Below, piece after piece: positions 34,033-42,782 of a DNA stretch of 52,370 nt. The notes under the pieces are model-generated. The model made no database searches, had not been told where the DNA came from, and saw nothing but the letters and a program-made list of their open reading frames with translations. A program made the translations under genes and the position numbers. Position 1 is the first letter of the stretch. Each line of letters opens with the position of its first letter. This DNA comes from an uncultured bacterium (lineage in GTDB: Bacteria; Cyanobacteriota; Vampirovibrionia; Gastranaerophilales; Gastranaerophilaceae): NCBI GenBank assembly GCA_949296245.1, contig CASFNW010000007.1, positions 1 to 52,370 on the forward strand, in the 5' to 3' direction.

Positions 34033-35108
34033 TGAGCAGAAAAAGAATGTCAGACAAATCACTCGTTAGTATAATCGATGAAGATGAACTTCAAGATGAT
34101 GATACAGCAGGTGATGATTTATTTAGCGAACCCGAAACTATAACAACAGACAGCATAGATGTTATTATCGGAAAATCCAGCTCAGTTGCAGCTGATGAAA
34201 TTTATATGCAATCTTCAGACGACATGGATTCTGATGACGAACAGCAAATTGCAGTTCCCAGAGGTGTTTCATTAGATGACCCTGTCAGAATGTATTTAAG
34301 AGAAATAGGCCGCATTAAACTTTTGACTGCTGATGAAGAAATCGACCTTGCAAGAAAAATTATTCAAGGCGGCAACGTAGGCGCTATTGCAAAAAGAAAA
34401 CTCGTACAGGCAAACCTGAGACTTGTTGTTTCTATTGCAAAAAAATATGTAGGCAGAGGCATGCTGTTCTTAGACCTTATTCAAGAAGGCAACCTCGGTC
34501 TTATCCGTGCGGCAGAAAAATTTGACCACGAAAGAGGTTATAAATTTTCTACATATGCAACATGGTGGATAAGACAGGCTATCACAAGAGCTATCGCTGA
34601 TCAGGCTCGTACTATCCGTATTCCTGTTCACATGGTTGAAACAATTAACAAATTGAAAAAAGTTACAAGAAAACTGGCTCAGGAACTTTCAAGAAAGCCG
34701 ACCGAAGACGAACTGGCTCAGGAAATGAATATTTCTATTTCCAAATTGAGAGAAATCATAAAAGTAGCGCAAGAACCGCTTTCACTTGAAACACCTATCG
34801 GTAAAGAAGAAGATTCAAGACTCGGTGACTTTATTGAAGATAAAGATGCTGATGCTCCTGTTAAAACAGTTGCTCACGAACTTTTAAGAGAAGATCTTGC
34901 AGAAGTATTAAGCGGTCTTTCTCCTCGTGAAAGAGATGTTTTAAGACTTCGTTTCGGTATGGATGACGGAAGACAAAGAACTCTTGAAGAAGTCGGACAG
35001 CTCTTCGGTGTTACAAGAGAACGTATCAGACAAATCGAAGCAAAAGCACTGAGAAAACTCAGACACCCTAACAGAAGCAAACGCTTAAGAGAATATGTAG
35101 AAGTTTAA
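34032..35108 (+). CDS. rpoD: RNA polymerase primary sigma factor (sigma-70/SigA)
   Basis: The housekeeping sigma factor. The 358-residue protein is the short SigA type: an acidic N-terminus (about 1-75), region 1.2 ([20 protein letters not shown]), region 2 ([60 protein letters not shown]), region 3 ([16 protein letters not shown]) and region 4 with the helix-turn-helix [20 protein letters not shown]. It shares one base with dnaG, so translation is coupled, and GGAG lies before the ATG. A terminator follows. The promoters proposed in this window match what such a sigma factor reads. Confidence 0.97.
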   Translation: MSRKRMSDKSLVSIIDEDELQDDDTAGDDLFSEPETITTDSIDVIIGKSSSVAADEIYMQSSDDMDSDDEQQIAVPRGVSLDDPVRMYLREIGRIKLLTADEEIDLARKIIQGGNVGAIAKRKLVQANLRLVVSIAKKYVGRGMLFLDLIQEGNLGLIRAAEKFDHERGYKFSTYATWWIRQAITRAIADQARTIRIPVHMVETINKLKKVTRKLAQELSRKPTEDELAQEMNISISKLREIIKVAQEPLSLETPIGKEEDSRLGDFIEDKDADAPVKTVAHELLREDLAEVLSGLSPRERDVLRLRFGMDDGRQRTLEEVGQLFGVTRERIRQIEAKALRKLRHPNRSKRLREYVEV

Positions 35109-35125
35109 TAACTTTGTAAATATAT

Positions 35126-35160
35126 AAAAGAGTTAATGAAAATTTCATTAACTCTTTTTT
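35126..35160 (+). terminator. Intrinsic terminator after rpoD
   Basis: Near-perfect palindrome aaaagagttaatgaaa ... tttcattaactctttt (35126-35141 with 35143-35158), then TT. It lies 18 bases after the rpoD stop. Confidence 0.88.
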
Positions 35161-35239
35161 GTATCAATAAATAACTATTTTGTGGGGAGAAAATAGTCCG
35201 AAAAAAATTCGAGATAAGACTATGCAGACAAATAATTTT

Positions 35240-35293
35240 GTCGGATTTGTAAATCCGACCTACAGATTAAAACTTCATGTGCAGCTTCGCTGC
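35240..35293. repeat. Two short hairpins between rpoD and the convergent gene
   Basis: gtcggattt/aaatccgac (35240-35248 with 35251-35259) and gcagc/gctgc (35281-35285 with 35289-35293). They are followed by gtcattttga at 35307, the end motif of the palindromic repeats at 25.8 and 52.1 kb. This looks like repeat debris. Confidence 0.55.
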
Positions 35294-35355
35294 TAATTCT
35301 ATATCCGTCATTTTGAACGCAGAGAAAAATAATATTATCAATAAGAACAACAAGA

Positions 35356-35934
35356 CTATTTTTTAATAACCAATCTTGCTTCTATATTGCAGTCAATATC
35401 TCCATAAATAACATTCATATACATGTCGTTGTCAACAGGTATTACTTTGGCATAGTTAAGAGATTTTTGATTGTGGTCGTTGCCTGTGTTTATTGCTGCG
35501 ACCTTTGCAATAAGTGCATTTCCCTGATAAAAATTTAAATAATAATCATTACCGTTCTTTACAGAAAGAATTCTGTAATAACCGGGCGGAATTTCTGTAA
35601 GATTCGGTGTTACGAGAGTAACCGGAATCATAACTGTAGGATACTCTTCATAAGTAACCTTAAAAGCATTAGCATCGGGAGCCTGCATACCCTCTTGAAT
35701 CTGCGGACCTATTGGAGCACCTTTTGGACGGTTTTTTTCCTCCTTTTTTTTCTTCTTTTTTTCGAAGAATTTCATTACTTTTTCAAATTCCTGATTGGTA
35801 ACTGCTTTTTCCTGATTTTTAGCAGCCTGATCAACTTTCATAGGCTCATCCCAAAAATCTGCATCATCAGCAATTGCAGGCGCAAGTGTGGTGAAAAATA
35901 TAAAAGATAAAAACAGCAAAAAAAACTTTTTCAT
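35356..35934 (-). CDS. Exported protein of unknown function
   Basis: A 192-residue protein with a signal peptide (about 1-22, FFLLFLSFIFFTTLAPAIA). A Lys-rich low-complexity stretch follows (about 50-70, MKFFEKKKKKKEEKNRPKG). The C-terminal domain (about 90-190) is beta-rich: TVMIPVTLVTPNLTEIPPGYYRI, DYYLNFYQGNALIAKVAAI and a final VIYGDIDCNIEARLVIKK. Such a PPGYYR... fold suggests a periplasmic beta-sandwich. No ribosome site is obvious. No family recognised. It ends convergently with rpoD, with the hairpins between. Confidence 0.7.
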   Translation of the reverse strand: MKKFFLLFLSFIFFTTLAPAIADDADFWDEPMKVDQAAKNQEKAVTNQEFEKVMKFFEKKKKKKEEKNRPKGAPIGPQIQEGMQAPDANAFKVTYEEYPTVMIPVTLVTPNLTEIPPGYYRILSVKNGNDYYLNFYQGNALIAKVAAINTGNDHNQKSLNYAKVIPVDNDMYMNVIYGDIDCNIEARLVIKK

Positions 35935-36009
35935 AATTTTATAATAATGTTTTTTTTTACCAAGTAAAGGTATATGAGGAGGATTTATTATATTTGTTAA
36001 AAAAAAACA

Positions 36010-36018
36010 TGATATAAT
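36010..36018 (+). promoter_or_regulatory. Extended -10 element of the flippase gene
   Basis: TG-A-TATAAT at 36010-36018, the same extended -10 form as at trpB. It gives a leader of about 20 bases with no Shine-Dalgarno box before the ATG at 36046. Confidence 0.5.
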
Positions 36019-36045
36019 TCAAATAACAATCAGCACTGTAAAATA

Positions 36046-37500
36046 ATGACACAAGAAATAGACAAGTATATAAGAGAAGTGGAACTGCCTGTAAAGCATA
36101 TCTTTAAGGATATGTTAAAATATGCACCGTCAAAAATTTTCGGGTTATTGGGCAATGCAGTAATTGTACCGGTTTATACAAATCTTTTATCCCCTTCCGA
36201 GTACGGCCTTTACACTATATCTCTGGCGGTATTAAGTTTTTTATGTATATTGTTCTCCGACTGGATAGGACTTGCTGGATTAAGATTTTTTAGACAAAAC
36301 GAGCTCTGCAATCAAATTCCAAAGTATCTTTCAACACTTGTTCTGGTGCTTGCATCTAACCTGACTGTGATGTACGCCTTATGTTTTATTTTCAGACAAA
36401 AATTTTACGAATATTTTAATATTCCGCCAAAAGCTTTCATTTTTATTCTGATATTAATTATTCCGGTCGCAATACGGGCTCTGCTGTTTCAGGTATTAAG
36501 AGCACAAATAAAACCCGGTGCTTTTACTATATCTACAATAGTAAACCAGATACTTACAATATTTTTTTCCGTTTTGATAATAAAATATCTTCATCTGGGT
36601 GCAATGTCTATACTTCTGGGTATGTCAGTATCAATTACATTGATAGATATAATGCTTATTTTTCAGACAGATATACTTTCATATCTCAGGTCTGAATTGC
36701 CGAATTTAAAAATGATTAAATCTGTATTTATTTACGGTATTCCTATTGCCGTGGCTGCAATAAGCCTGTGGGCCATTAATCAAAGCAACAAATTTATAAC
36801 AACACATTATCACGGACTGAAAAATGCAGGATTTGTAGGTGTTGCATACAGTATGACATTCCCTTTGTTAATGACTTTATTTGCAATTATTACAATAGCT
36901 GCCGTACCCAGAATCATTAATCTTTATGAAGATAAAATAGATGTCCGTCCGGTCATCTCAAGACTAACGGGATACTATCTTATGATATCAGTACCGATTG
37001 TTGCTGTTATATGCCTGTATTCCAAAGATATTTTATATCTTTTTGCAAACCGGCAGTATATTGAAGCCTATATTCTCTTGCCTTATTTTGCACTCGCTGC
37101 ATTGTTTTTAAGCTTTACGGACTACACGAGTATTCAATATCATCTTGCCAACAAGACCTATATTCTAACGGTTTTAAAAGTTTTATCAGCAGTTGTCGGA
37201 CTGATTTTAAATATATTCCTAATAAAGAAACTCGGACTTATCGGGGTAGGAATAGCTGCATTAAGCTCAAATATTTTATATTTTGTTTTGACTTTAACAG
37301 TTACTCTGCCGCAGTTTGAGTGGAAAGTTCCGTACAAAAAAATTCTGCATATTACTGTTTGTTTTGTACCGGCTGCTATCATCTGGTTTTTATTGCAAAA
37401 AACGCAGGTTTTACCGATATTACAAATTAATATACTTCTTTTTTCCTATTATTTACTGTTTTATTTAACAAGAAAATTCTTCAAAGAAGTGTTATCATAA
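36046..37500 (+). CDS. Polysaccharide flippase (Wzx/MOP superfamily)
   Basis: A 484-residue membrane protein with about 12-14 hydrophobic helices. It belongs to the oligosaccharide flippase group of the MOP superfamily, which moves undecaprenyl-linked sugars across the inner membrane. The N-terminal KMLKYAPSKIFGLLGNAVIV-type segment and LYTNLLSPSEYGLYTISLAV-like pattern (PVYTNLLSPSEYGLYT) are typical. The RNKxxPxF-like sites cannot be seen. No polymerase or transferase genes adjoin, so the substrate is unknown. It has no ribosome site. The next gene starts 5 bases downstream. Confidence 0.9.
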   Translation: MTQEIDKYIREVELPVKHIFKDMLKYAPSKIFGLLGNAVIVPVYTNLLSPSEYGLYTISLAVLSFLCILFSDWIGLAGLRFFRQNELCNQIPKYLSTLVLVLASNLTVMYALCFIFRQKFYEYFNIPPKAFIFILILIIPVAIRALLFQVLRAQIKPGAFTISTIVNQILTIFFSVLIIKYLHLGAMSILLGMSVSITLIDIMLIFQTDILSYLRSELPNLKMIKSVFIYGIPIAVAAISLWAINQSNKFITTHYHGLKNAGFVGVAYSMTFPLLMTLFAIITIAAVPRIINLYEDKIDVRPVISRLTGYYLMISVPIVAVICLYSKDILYLFANRQYIEAYILLPYFALAALFLSFTDYTSIQYHLANKTYILTVLKVLSAVVGLILNIFLIKKLGLIGVGIAALSSNILYFVLTLTVTLPQFEWKVPYKKILHITVCFVPAAIIWFLLQKTQVLPILQINILLFSYYLLFYLTRKFFKEVLS

Positions 37501-37505
37501 AAACT

Positions 37506-38078
37506 ATGAAAAGATTTATTTTATTTTTATTATTGCTGTTTAGCACACTGCCTGCTTTTTCATCTGAAACGATGCTTCAAGGAGGTGTTGTTTATACAGT
37601 AGAGTCAGCAAGAAAGCTGGCTTTTGAAGGTCTGGATTTAATACTGGATAAAAAAGAAATAATGCCGTATTTGCGTGATGAAAATAATGATGAGAACAGA
37701 AAAGCAATAAAAGAAAATATCCAGCCTGAAAATCGCTATGTAATGGGTTTTGAAACTGCAAAAGGTCTGGTAAAAGGCTATGTTGTAGTGTATGATGACA
37801 GACCTCAATATGCATATTACTATTCTACAAGCGGATATCTTGTGGCAATAGATGTGGATAATAAACAGCAGGAAGGCAAATACCCTTATAAAATAGGAAA
37901 ATACAGCGCAGTATCAGGAAAACTTGTCTCAATTGCACTATATATTTCCGAAGATGAGCAATACGCTTATACAAAAGATGGAAAACTAAAAGCACACTGG
38001 ATAGGTGATACTGCTTATAACGAAAAAGGAAAACCTATAGCGACAAGAAAAGTTCTCGATGAAATACCCTCTGATTAG
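37506..38078 (+). CDS. Exported protein of unknown function, downstream of the flippase
   Basis: A 190-residue protein with a signal peptide (about 1-19, FILFLLLLFSTLPAFS). The mature part has a helix (ESARKLAFEGLDLILDKKE) then short repeated strands: GYVVVYDDRPQYAYYYSTSG, AYTKDGKLKAHWIG, YNEKGKPI. These resemble degenerate MORN or YD-like hairpins. It starts 5 bases after the flippase stop and is likely in its operon. No own ribosome site is clear. No family assigned. Confidence 0.7.
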   Translation: MKRFILFLLLLFSTLPAFSSETMLQGGVVYTVESARKLAFEGLDLILDKKEIMPYLRDENNDENRKAIKENIQPENRYVMGFETAKGLVKGYVVVYDDRPQYAYYYSTSGYLVAIDVDNKQQEGKYPYKIGKYSAVSGKLVSIALYISEDEQYAYTKDGKLKAHWIGDTAYNEKGKPIATRKVLDEIPSD

Positions 38079-38082
38079 CGCA

Positions 38083-38111
38083 TTGACATGATTTTAAAAA
38101 ATCCATAGAAT
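38083..38111 (+). promoter_or_regulatory. Promoter giving a near-leaderless mRNA for the gene at 38120
   Basis: Perfect TTGACA (38083-38088), a 17-base spacer and TAGAAT (38106-38111). The ATG starts 9 bases past the -10 box, leaving a leader of 0-3 bases. Confidence 0.65.
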
Positions 38112-38119
38112 TTAATAAT

Positions 38120-38578
38120 ATGAAAAAATTGTTTTTTATAGGTCTTGTTTTATGTTTATCTCTTGTGTATTGCCTGCCAGCGCCGGCTAAAGAAAGAGTT
38201 GTTTCCAATGTAAGCTGCAGTGAAATAATTTCGGAAGGATTATATTTCAAAATCTGTGAAATTATACAAAACAATAATACTGTTGAATTATCTGTAAAGG
38301 TTAAAAACAAATCAATGCTGAGTCAGGCTGTATATATAGAACTCATTGATTCTAAGGGAACACACTATGCACCTCAGAACAAAGACTCCATAAAACTTTT
38401 CAGTCCGTTAAAATTTAATAAACCAATCACACAAAATCTTATCTTTAACAATATTTCCGATAAAAAAGAGTATTATATCGCTATATACAGCAAAGATATT
38501 TTTAAGAAAAACAAAAAATCCTTAATTACAAAATTGTCTCTTAAAGAGGCTAAAAAAGAACTATCCGTTAAATCGTAA
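38120..38578 (+). CDS. Exported protein of unknown function, beta-sandwich-like
   Basis: A 152-residue protein with a signal peptide (about 1-23, LFFIGLVLCLSLVYCLPAPA). The mature domain reads like an Ig/DUF4352-like sandwich: NTVELSVKVKNKSMLSQAVY, then IELIDSKGTHYAPQNKDS and KEYYIAIYSKDIF. Two cysteines (VSCSE, FKICE) might pair. Its own promoter allows independent expression although it follows the flippase cluster. Its end overlaps the convergent gene at 38568 by 11 bases. Confidence 0.7.
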   Translation: MKKLFFIGLVLCLSLVYCLPAPAKERVVSNVSCSEIISEGLYFKICEIIQNNNTVELSVKVKNKSMLSQAVYIELIDSKGTHYAPQNKDSIKLFSPLKFNKPITQNLIFNNISDKKEYYIAIYSKDIFKKNKKSLITKLSLKEAKKELSVKS

Positions 38579-39065
38579 TAAAAATTCGTTTTGCAATATA
38601 TTTTATTTTTCCTTTTACATTTTCTGTAATAGCATCTATTGCAATATGTTTTGAGGTTTTATCATATATTAATCTTCTAATAACATCGCCGGCCTGTTTT
38701 TTCTTGTCAGCCAGTGATACTCCTGCCTGTTCCCATATATGTTTTAGTTTAGCAGCAGAATCTCCGAGAATTATATTAAACTCTCTGCCGATTAAATCAA
38801 GTTTCAAAAACTTTGTCGCCTGAAAGCCCTCAATCCAATAATACTCAGGTATTGCTTGTTTTACAGATTTACGCAAATCAAGATTATCTGCATTTGAAGT
38901 TTTTAATGACTTAACAAGCTGTTTTGTAACATCTTCCATAATTTTTTTATCATCAGTAACAACTCCGTCAACAATAACATACCTTACAGCATTCATATCG
39001 CTTTTGAACGAAATGTTAGAAGATTTTTTAGATAAAAAATTATTATTTAAAGAAACAGAAAACAT
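38568..39065 (-). CDS. Protein of unknown function with early ISFK motif
   Basis: A 165-residue soluble protein. It opens MFSVSLNNNFLSKKSSNISF, giving the NISFK motif at residues 17-21, similar to the starts at 24855 and 25185. The rest is mostly helical: MEDVTKQLVKSLKTSNADN, EYYWIEGFQATKFLKLDLIG and LADKKKQAGDVIRRLIYDKT. AAGGAT lies 8 bases before the ATG. It is monocistronic and overlaps the convergent gene by 11 bases. No known fold recognised. Confidence 0.65.
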   Translation of the reverse strand: MFSVSLNNNFLSKKSSNISFKSDMNAVRYVIVDGVVTDDKKIMEDVTKQLVKSLKTSNADNLDLRKSVKQAIPEYYWIEGFQATKFLKLDLIGREFNIILGDSAAKLKHIWEQAGVSLADKKKQAGDVIRRLIYDKTSKHIAIDAITENVKGKIKYIAKRIFITI

Positions 39066-39206
39066 AAAAAATATCCTTTTTTATATGTTTGCATATAAAA
39101 AAATTTTTTCTACCTTTTTGCTATTTCATTTTACAAAATTTATAAAATGAACAAAAAATAATCTTAATCGTTAAATATTTTGTAAAACAAATTATTATTT
39201 TATGAG

Positions 39207-39244
39207 TCTTTTAAATAGCCCGAAAGAGCTACTGATTTTAAAGA
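39207..39244. promoter_or_regulatory. Hairpin upstream of tolC
   Basis: Outer arms tcttttaaa and tttaaaga enclose an inner tagc/gcta pair with loop ccgaaaga. It lies about 80 bases before the tolC TTG start and could be a leader structure or operator. No riboswitch class was recognised. Confidence 0.3.
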
Positions 39245-39325
39245 TACAAAAAATTAAGATAATAAGATGATTTAAAACAAAGGATATTTAAATAAAATTA
39301 TGTCTAAAAGGTTGAAAAAATCAAA

Positions 39326-40882
39326 TTGAAAAATTTTCTTCGTATTAAAATAACAGCACTATTTCTGGTTTTATCATTCGCCGTAACAAATTTTTGCCCG
39401 ATGGCATACGGTTTTTCTCTTCCGTTTAAAAAGAATAAAAAGCAGCAGCAAAAAGTAGAGAAAAAACAGCAGCAAAATACAACTCCTGCTGTTCAAATGT
39501 CTGCACAAAAAAATGAATATGTTGAATATTCTTTAGAAGATTGTATTGACATAGCGCTAAAAAATGACCCTAATATTAAAATCTATACAACACAAAAAGA
39601 TATTGCACATTCACAAGTAGGTATAGCAAAATCCGAATATTTCCCGAATATTACAGCCAGTACAGGATTTACCTCCCAGCATAACAGAAACTCCGGACAC
39701 GGCGGTGGTTTCTATAATCAGGGCGGAAGTACTTCAAACAGCAACAATTATTATCAGTTAAATCTTGGTGTTAACCAGCTTATCTGGGATTTTGGCAAAA
39801 CAATTGCACGTATTAACATGCAAAAGTACAACAAAGAATCTGTCGGCTATGATTTGGAAAATACTATTTTAAATACGGTTTATAATGTAAAACTGGCTTA
39901 TTTTCAGGCGCTTGCCGCACTGGCAAATCAGGATGTCTATGAACGCTCGGTTCGTATTAATAAATTGAACTACGAAAGAACAAACGCTCTTTTTCAAGAG
40001 GGGCTAAAATCAAAAATCGATGTTGTTAACGCACAGGTTTATCTGACAGATGCTGAGATATCTCTTCTTGAAGCACAGGGGAGATACGATCAGGCAATTA
40101 TCAATCTTAATAATGCAATGTTTTTGACAGATGCTCCTCAATATAATTTGAAAAATACGGAAAGTTTTAACTTTAAACGTACACAAAAACCGCAGACAAA
40201 TAATGTACAGGTCTCTTATGTGAAAAAAAGCGGTGATAAAGATTATGAACAGGCAGCAATTCTTACATCTGGAATTGAAAAACAGGATATTTTACAGGAT
40301 TACAAATTTAAGCCATTAATTTTACCTGTAAATGAAGCTATTGAAAAAGCTTATGAAAACAGACCTGACTTAAAATCACTTATGATGGTGGAAAAAGTTC
40401 AGGAAGAATCCTTAAAAGTTATCCAAAGACAATATATGCCGGTAATAAATGTAAGTGCCGGATACAATTACAGAAAAAACAGCGAAGTTTCAAATACGGG
40501 GTTCAATTTCGGTGTGAACATGAGTCTTCCGACTTTAAATATTATGGGAATAAAATACAACCTTGATCAGGGCCATTCATACTTAGACCTTGCAAAAGAA
40601 AATATTGAATTATCAAAGAAAAATATATATTTTGAAGTTCAGAACAACTATACTAATATGGTTGTATTGCAGAGAAAAATTCCCAAAATGGCGGAAAAAG
40701 TACAACAAACTCTGGAAAACTTCGAACTTGCAGACGGAAGATATACTGTAGGGCTGGGCAATTTCATAGAATTGCAGCAGGCGCAGACAAACTACAATAA
40801 TGCACAGCTTGCTTTTGTTCAGGCGGTATTTGATTATAACGTTGCAAAAGAACAATTCCAAAAATCCATGGGGGTAAGATGA
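39326..40882 (+). CDS. TolC-family outer-membrane efflux protein
   Basis: A 518-residue outer-membrane channel that would form the exit duct for the MacAB-like pump encoded next. It has a signal peptide (about 1-30, KITALFLVLSFAVTNFCPMA), a Gln/Lys-rich linker (about 35-65) and two TolC repeats. The first begins EYSLEDCIDIALKNDPNIKI and the second LPVNEAIEKAYENRPDLKSL; DVVNAQVYLTDAEISLLEAQ and FIELQQAQTNYNNAQLAFVQ are the helical signatures. The start is a TTG: an in-frame stop lies 7 codons upstream and no ATG intervenes. It overlaps macA by 4 bases (ATGA). Confidence 0.92.
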   Translation: MKNFLRIKITALFLVLSFAVTNFCPMAYGFSLPFKKNKKQQQKVEKKQQQNTTPAVQMSAQKNEYVEYSLEDCIDIALKNDPNIKIYTTQKDIAHSQVGIAKSEYFPNITASTGFTSQHNRNSGHGGGFYNQGGSTSNSNNYYQLNLGVNQLIWDFGKTIARINMQKYNKESVGYDLENTILNTVYNVKLAYFQALAALANQDVYERSVRINKLNYERTNALFQEGLKSKIDVVNAQVYLTDAEISLLEAQGRYDQAIINLNNAMFLTDAPQYNLKNTESFNFKRTQKPQTNNVQVSYVKKSGDKDYEQAAILTSGIEKQDILQDYKFKPLILPVNEAIEKAYENRPDLKSLMMVEKVQEESLKVIQRQYMPVINVSAGYNYRKNSEVSNTGFNFGVNMSLPTLNIMGIKYNLDQGHSYLDLAKENIELSKKNIYFEVQNNYTNMVVLQRKIPKMAEKVQQTLENFELADGRYTVGLGNFIELQQAQTNYNNAQLAFVQAVFDYNVAKEQFQKSMGVR

Positions 40883-42045
40883 ACAAACGTGTAACAATAG
40901 CAATATCAATAATAGCAGCACTTATTTTCGTAAGCGGATTTGCACTCTTTCTGAAAAAGAATCCCGCAGCGGACTATGTGACTGTACCTGTAAAAAGAAA
41001 AACAATAATAGAAGCAGTAGAAGCTTCGGGTACTGTAAACCCTGTAAATACCGTTGATATCGGCTCTCAGGTATCAGGCATGATTAAAGAAATTTATGTT
41101 GACTATAACTCAAAAGTCACAAAAGGACAGCTGCTGGCACAGATTGACCCGTCGTTATTTCAGGCACAGGTTGATAAAGCAAGAGGTGACCTTGTAGCGG
41201 CACGCTCCAACAAAGCAAAAGTAGAGGCTATGCTTGCTTATGACAAGAAAAATTATGAAAGATATAAAAAACTTTATTCAAAAAACTATGTTGCAAAAAG
41301 CGATTTAGATTTAGCCGAAGCTACTTACAAGTCAGACCTTGCCCAGCTTGCAGCTGCACAGGGTACAATAAATCAGGCAAATGCAACTTTAAACAACAAC
41401 TTAACCAATTTGAAATATACAAAAATCGTTTCTCCTGTAGACGGAATAGTTGTTTCAAGAGCTGTTGATGTAGGTCAGACAGTTGCTGCAAGCTTTCAGA
41501 CTCCTACGTTATTTCAGGTGGCACAGGACTTAACAAATATGCAGATTGAAGTAAATGTATCTGAAGCTGATATCGGTAAAATTCAAAAAGGCCAGGAGGT
41601 TGAATACACTCTTGACGGCTATGCTGATGCTGTTTTTCACGGAAAAGTTACGGAAGTACGTATTGCGCCAACAACAGTATCTAACGTAGTTACATATACA
41701 GTAATCGTAGATGTAGACAACAAAGATCAAAAAATGATTCCGGGTATGACAGCAAACGCATCAATAATTACAAACAAAAGCGAAAATGTTATTTGTGTTC
41801 CGACAGATGCCCTTAAATTTACCCCGACAGAAATCACAGGCGGCAAAAAATATAAAGATCAGGGACTCTGGGTTATAAGAGACAATAAACCGCAGAGAAT
41901 AACTATCAAAACCGGAGCAAAAGACTCTGATAAAACGGAAATCATATCCAATCAGCTTAAAGAAAATGACAGAGTAATACTTAGAAAGAAAAGTGACAAG
42001 GATAAAACAGCCGTACAGGGCAGAAGACCGATGAGATTATTCTGA
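40879..42045 (+). CDS. macA: Periplasmic adaptor of an ABC efflux pump (MacA/HlyD family)
   Basis: A 388-residue membrane-fusion protein linking the inner-membrane ABC pump to TolC. It has an N-terminal signal anchor (about 5-24, TIAISIIAALIFVSGFALFL). The lipoyl half-motifs are GTVNPVNTVDIGSQVSGMIK and KIVSPVDGIVVSRAVDVGQT. A helical hairpin (about 85-170) lies between them, and beta-barrel and membrane-proximal domains follow (PGMTANASI). Start and stop overlap the neighbours by 4 and 1 bases, so the operon is tightly coupled. The family name is safe; the exported substrate is unknown. Confidence 0.92.
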   Translation: MNKRVTIAISIIAALIFVSGFALFLKKNPAADYVTVPVKRKTIIEAVEASGTVNPVNTVDIGSQVSGMIKEIYVDYNSKVTKGQLLAQIDPSLFQAQVDKARGDLVAARSNKAKVEAMLAYDKKNYERYKKLYSKNYVAKSDLDLAEATYKSDLAQLAAAQGTINQANATLNNNLTNLKYTKIVSPVDGIVVSRAVDVGQTVAASFQTPTLFQVAQDLTNMQIEVNVSEADIGKIQKGQEVEYTLDGYADAVFHGKVTEVRIAPTTVSNVVTYTVIVDVDNKDQKMIPGMTANASIITNKSENVICVPTDALKFTPTEITGGKKYKDQGLWVIRDNKPQRITIKTGAKDSDKTEIISNQLKENDRVILRKKSDKDKTAVQGRRPMRLF

Positions 42046-42782
42046 TGAGTTTAATAGAAATAAAAAATTTAATAAAAACATACCCGACCGGTGACACTTC
42101 TTTTAATGCGCTTGATAACGTATCTTTAAGTGTTGAAGAAGGTGAATTTGTAGCTATCATGGGAGCATCCGGTTCAGGAAAATCTACCTGTATGAATATT
42201 CTCGGATGTCTGGATAAGCCGACTTCCGGTACATATTTTCTTGACGGTATAGACGTCAGCAAAATGTCTATGGACGAACTTTCCGCAATCCGAAACTTAA
42301 AGCTGGGATTTGTTTTTCAGGGGTTTAATCTGATTTCAAGAACTTCCGCCATAGAAAATGTGGAAATGCCTATGATTTACAAAGGTGTTCCGCCTGAAGA
42401 AAGAATAAAAAGGGCAAAAGCAGCATTAAAAATAGTCGGACTCGAAAAAAGAGAAACACACATGCCAAACCAGATGTCAGGCGGTCAGCAGCAGCGTGTT
42501 GCTATAGCGAGAGCAATTGTAAACGATGCACCGATTATTCTTGCTGACGAACCGACAGGTAATCTTGATACAAAAACATCCATCGAAGTTATGGAGTTTT
42601 TTGTAAAACTTAATGCGGTTGCTGGAAAAACAATAATACTCGTAACACACGAGCCTGATATTGCTGAATACTGCAAAAGAATAGTCAGATTTAAAGACGG
42701 AAAAATTATTTCCGATGAACTGAATGCTGTTCAGAAAGGGCTTGATTCATTAGATAAAGTAAACTCGGAGGGTATACTGTGA
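42045..42782 (+). CDS. ABC transporter ATP-binding protein (MacB/LolD type)
   Basis: A 245-residue ATPase. Walker A is GASGSGKST, the signature is MSGGQQQRVAIARA, Walker B is PIILADEPTGNLD, with the D-loop and the switch His in VTHEPDIAEYC. The LDKPTSGTYFLDGIDVSKMS segment is typical of the MacB/LolD group. In E. coli MacB the ATPase and permease are one chain; here they are separate genes, as in many bacteria. It overlaps macA by one base and the permease gene by 4. Confidence 0.95.
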   Translation: MSLIEIKNLIKTYPTGDTSFNALDNVSLSVEEGEFVAIMGASGSGKSTCMNILGCLDKPTSGTYFLDGIDVSKMSMDELSAIRNLKLGFVFQGFNLISRTSAIENVEMPMIYKGVPPEERIKRAKAALKIVGLEKRETHMPNQMSGGQQQRVAIARAIVNDAPIILADEPTGNLDTKTSIEVMEFFVKLNAVAGKTIILVTHEPDIAEYCKRIVRFKDGKIISDELNAVQKGLDSLDKVNSEGIL

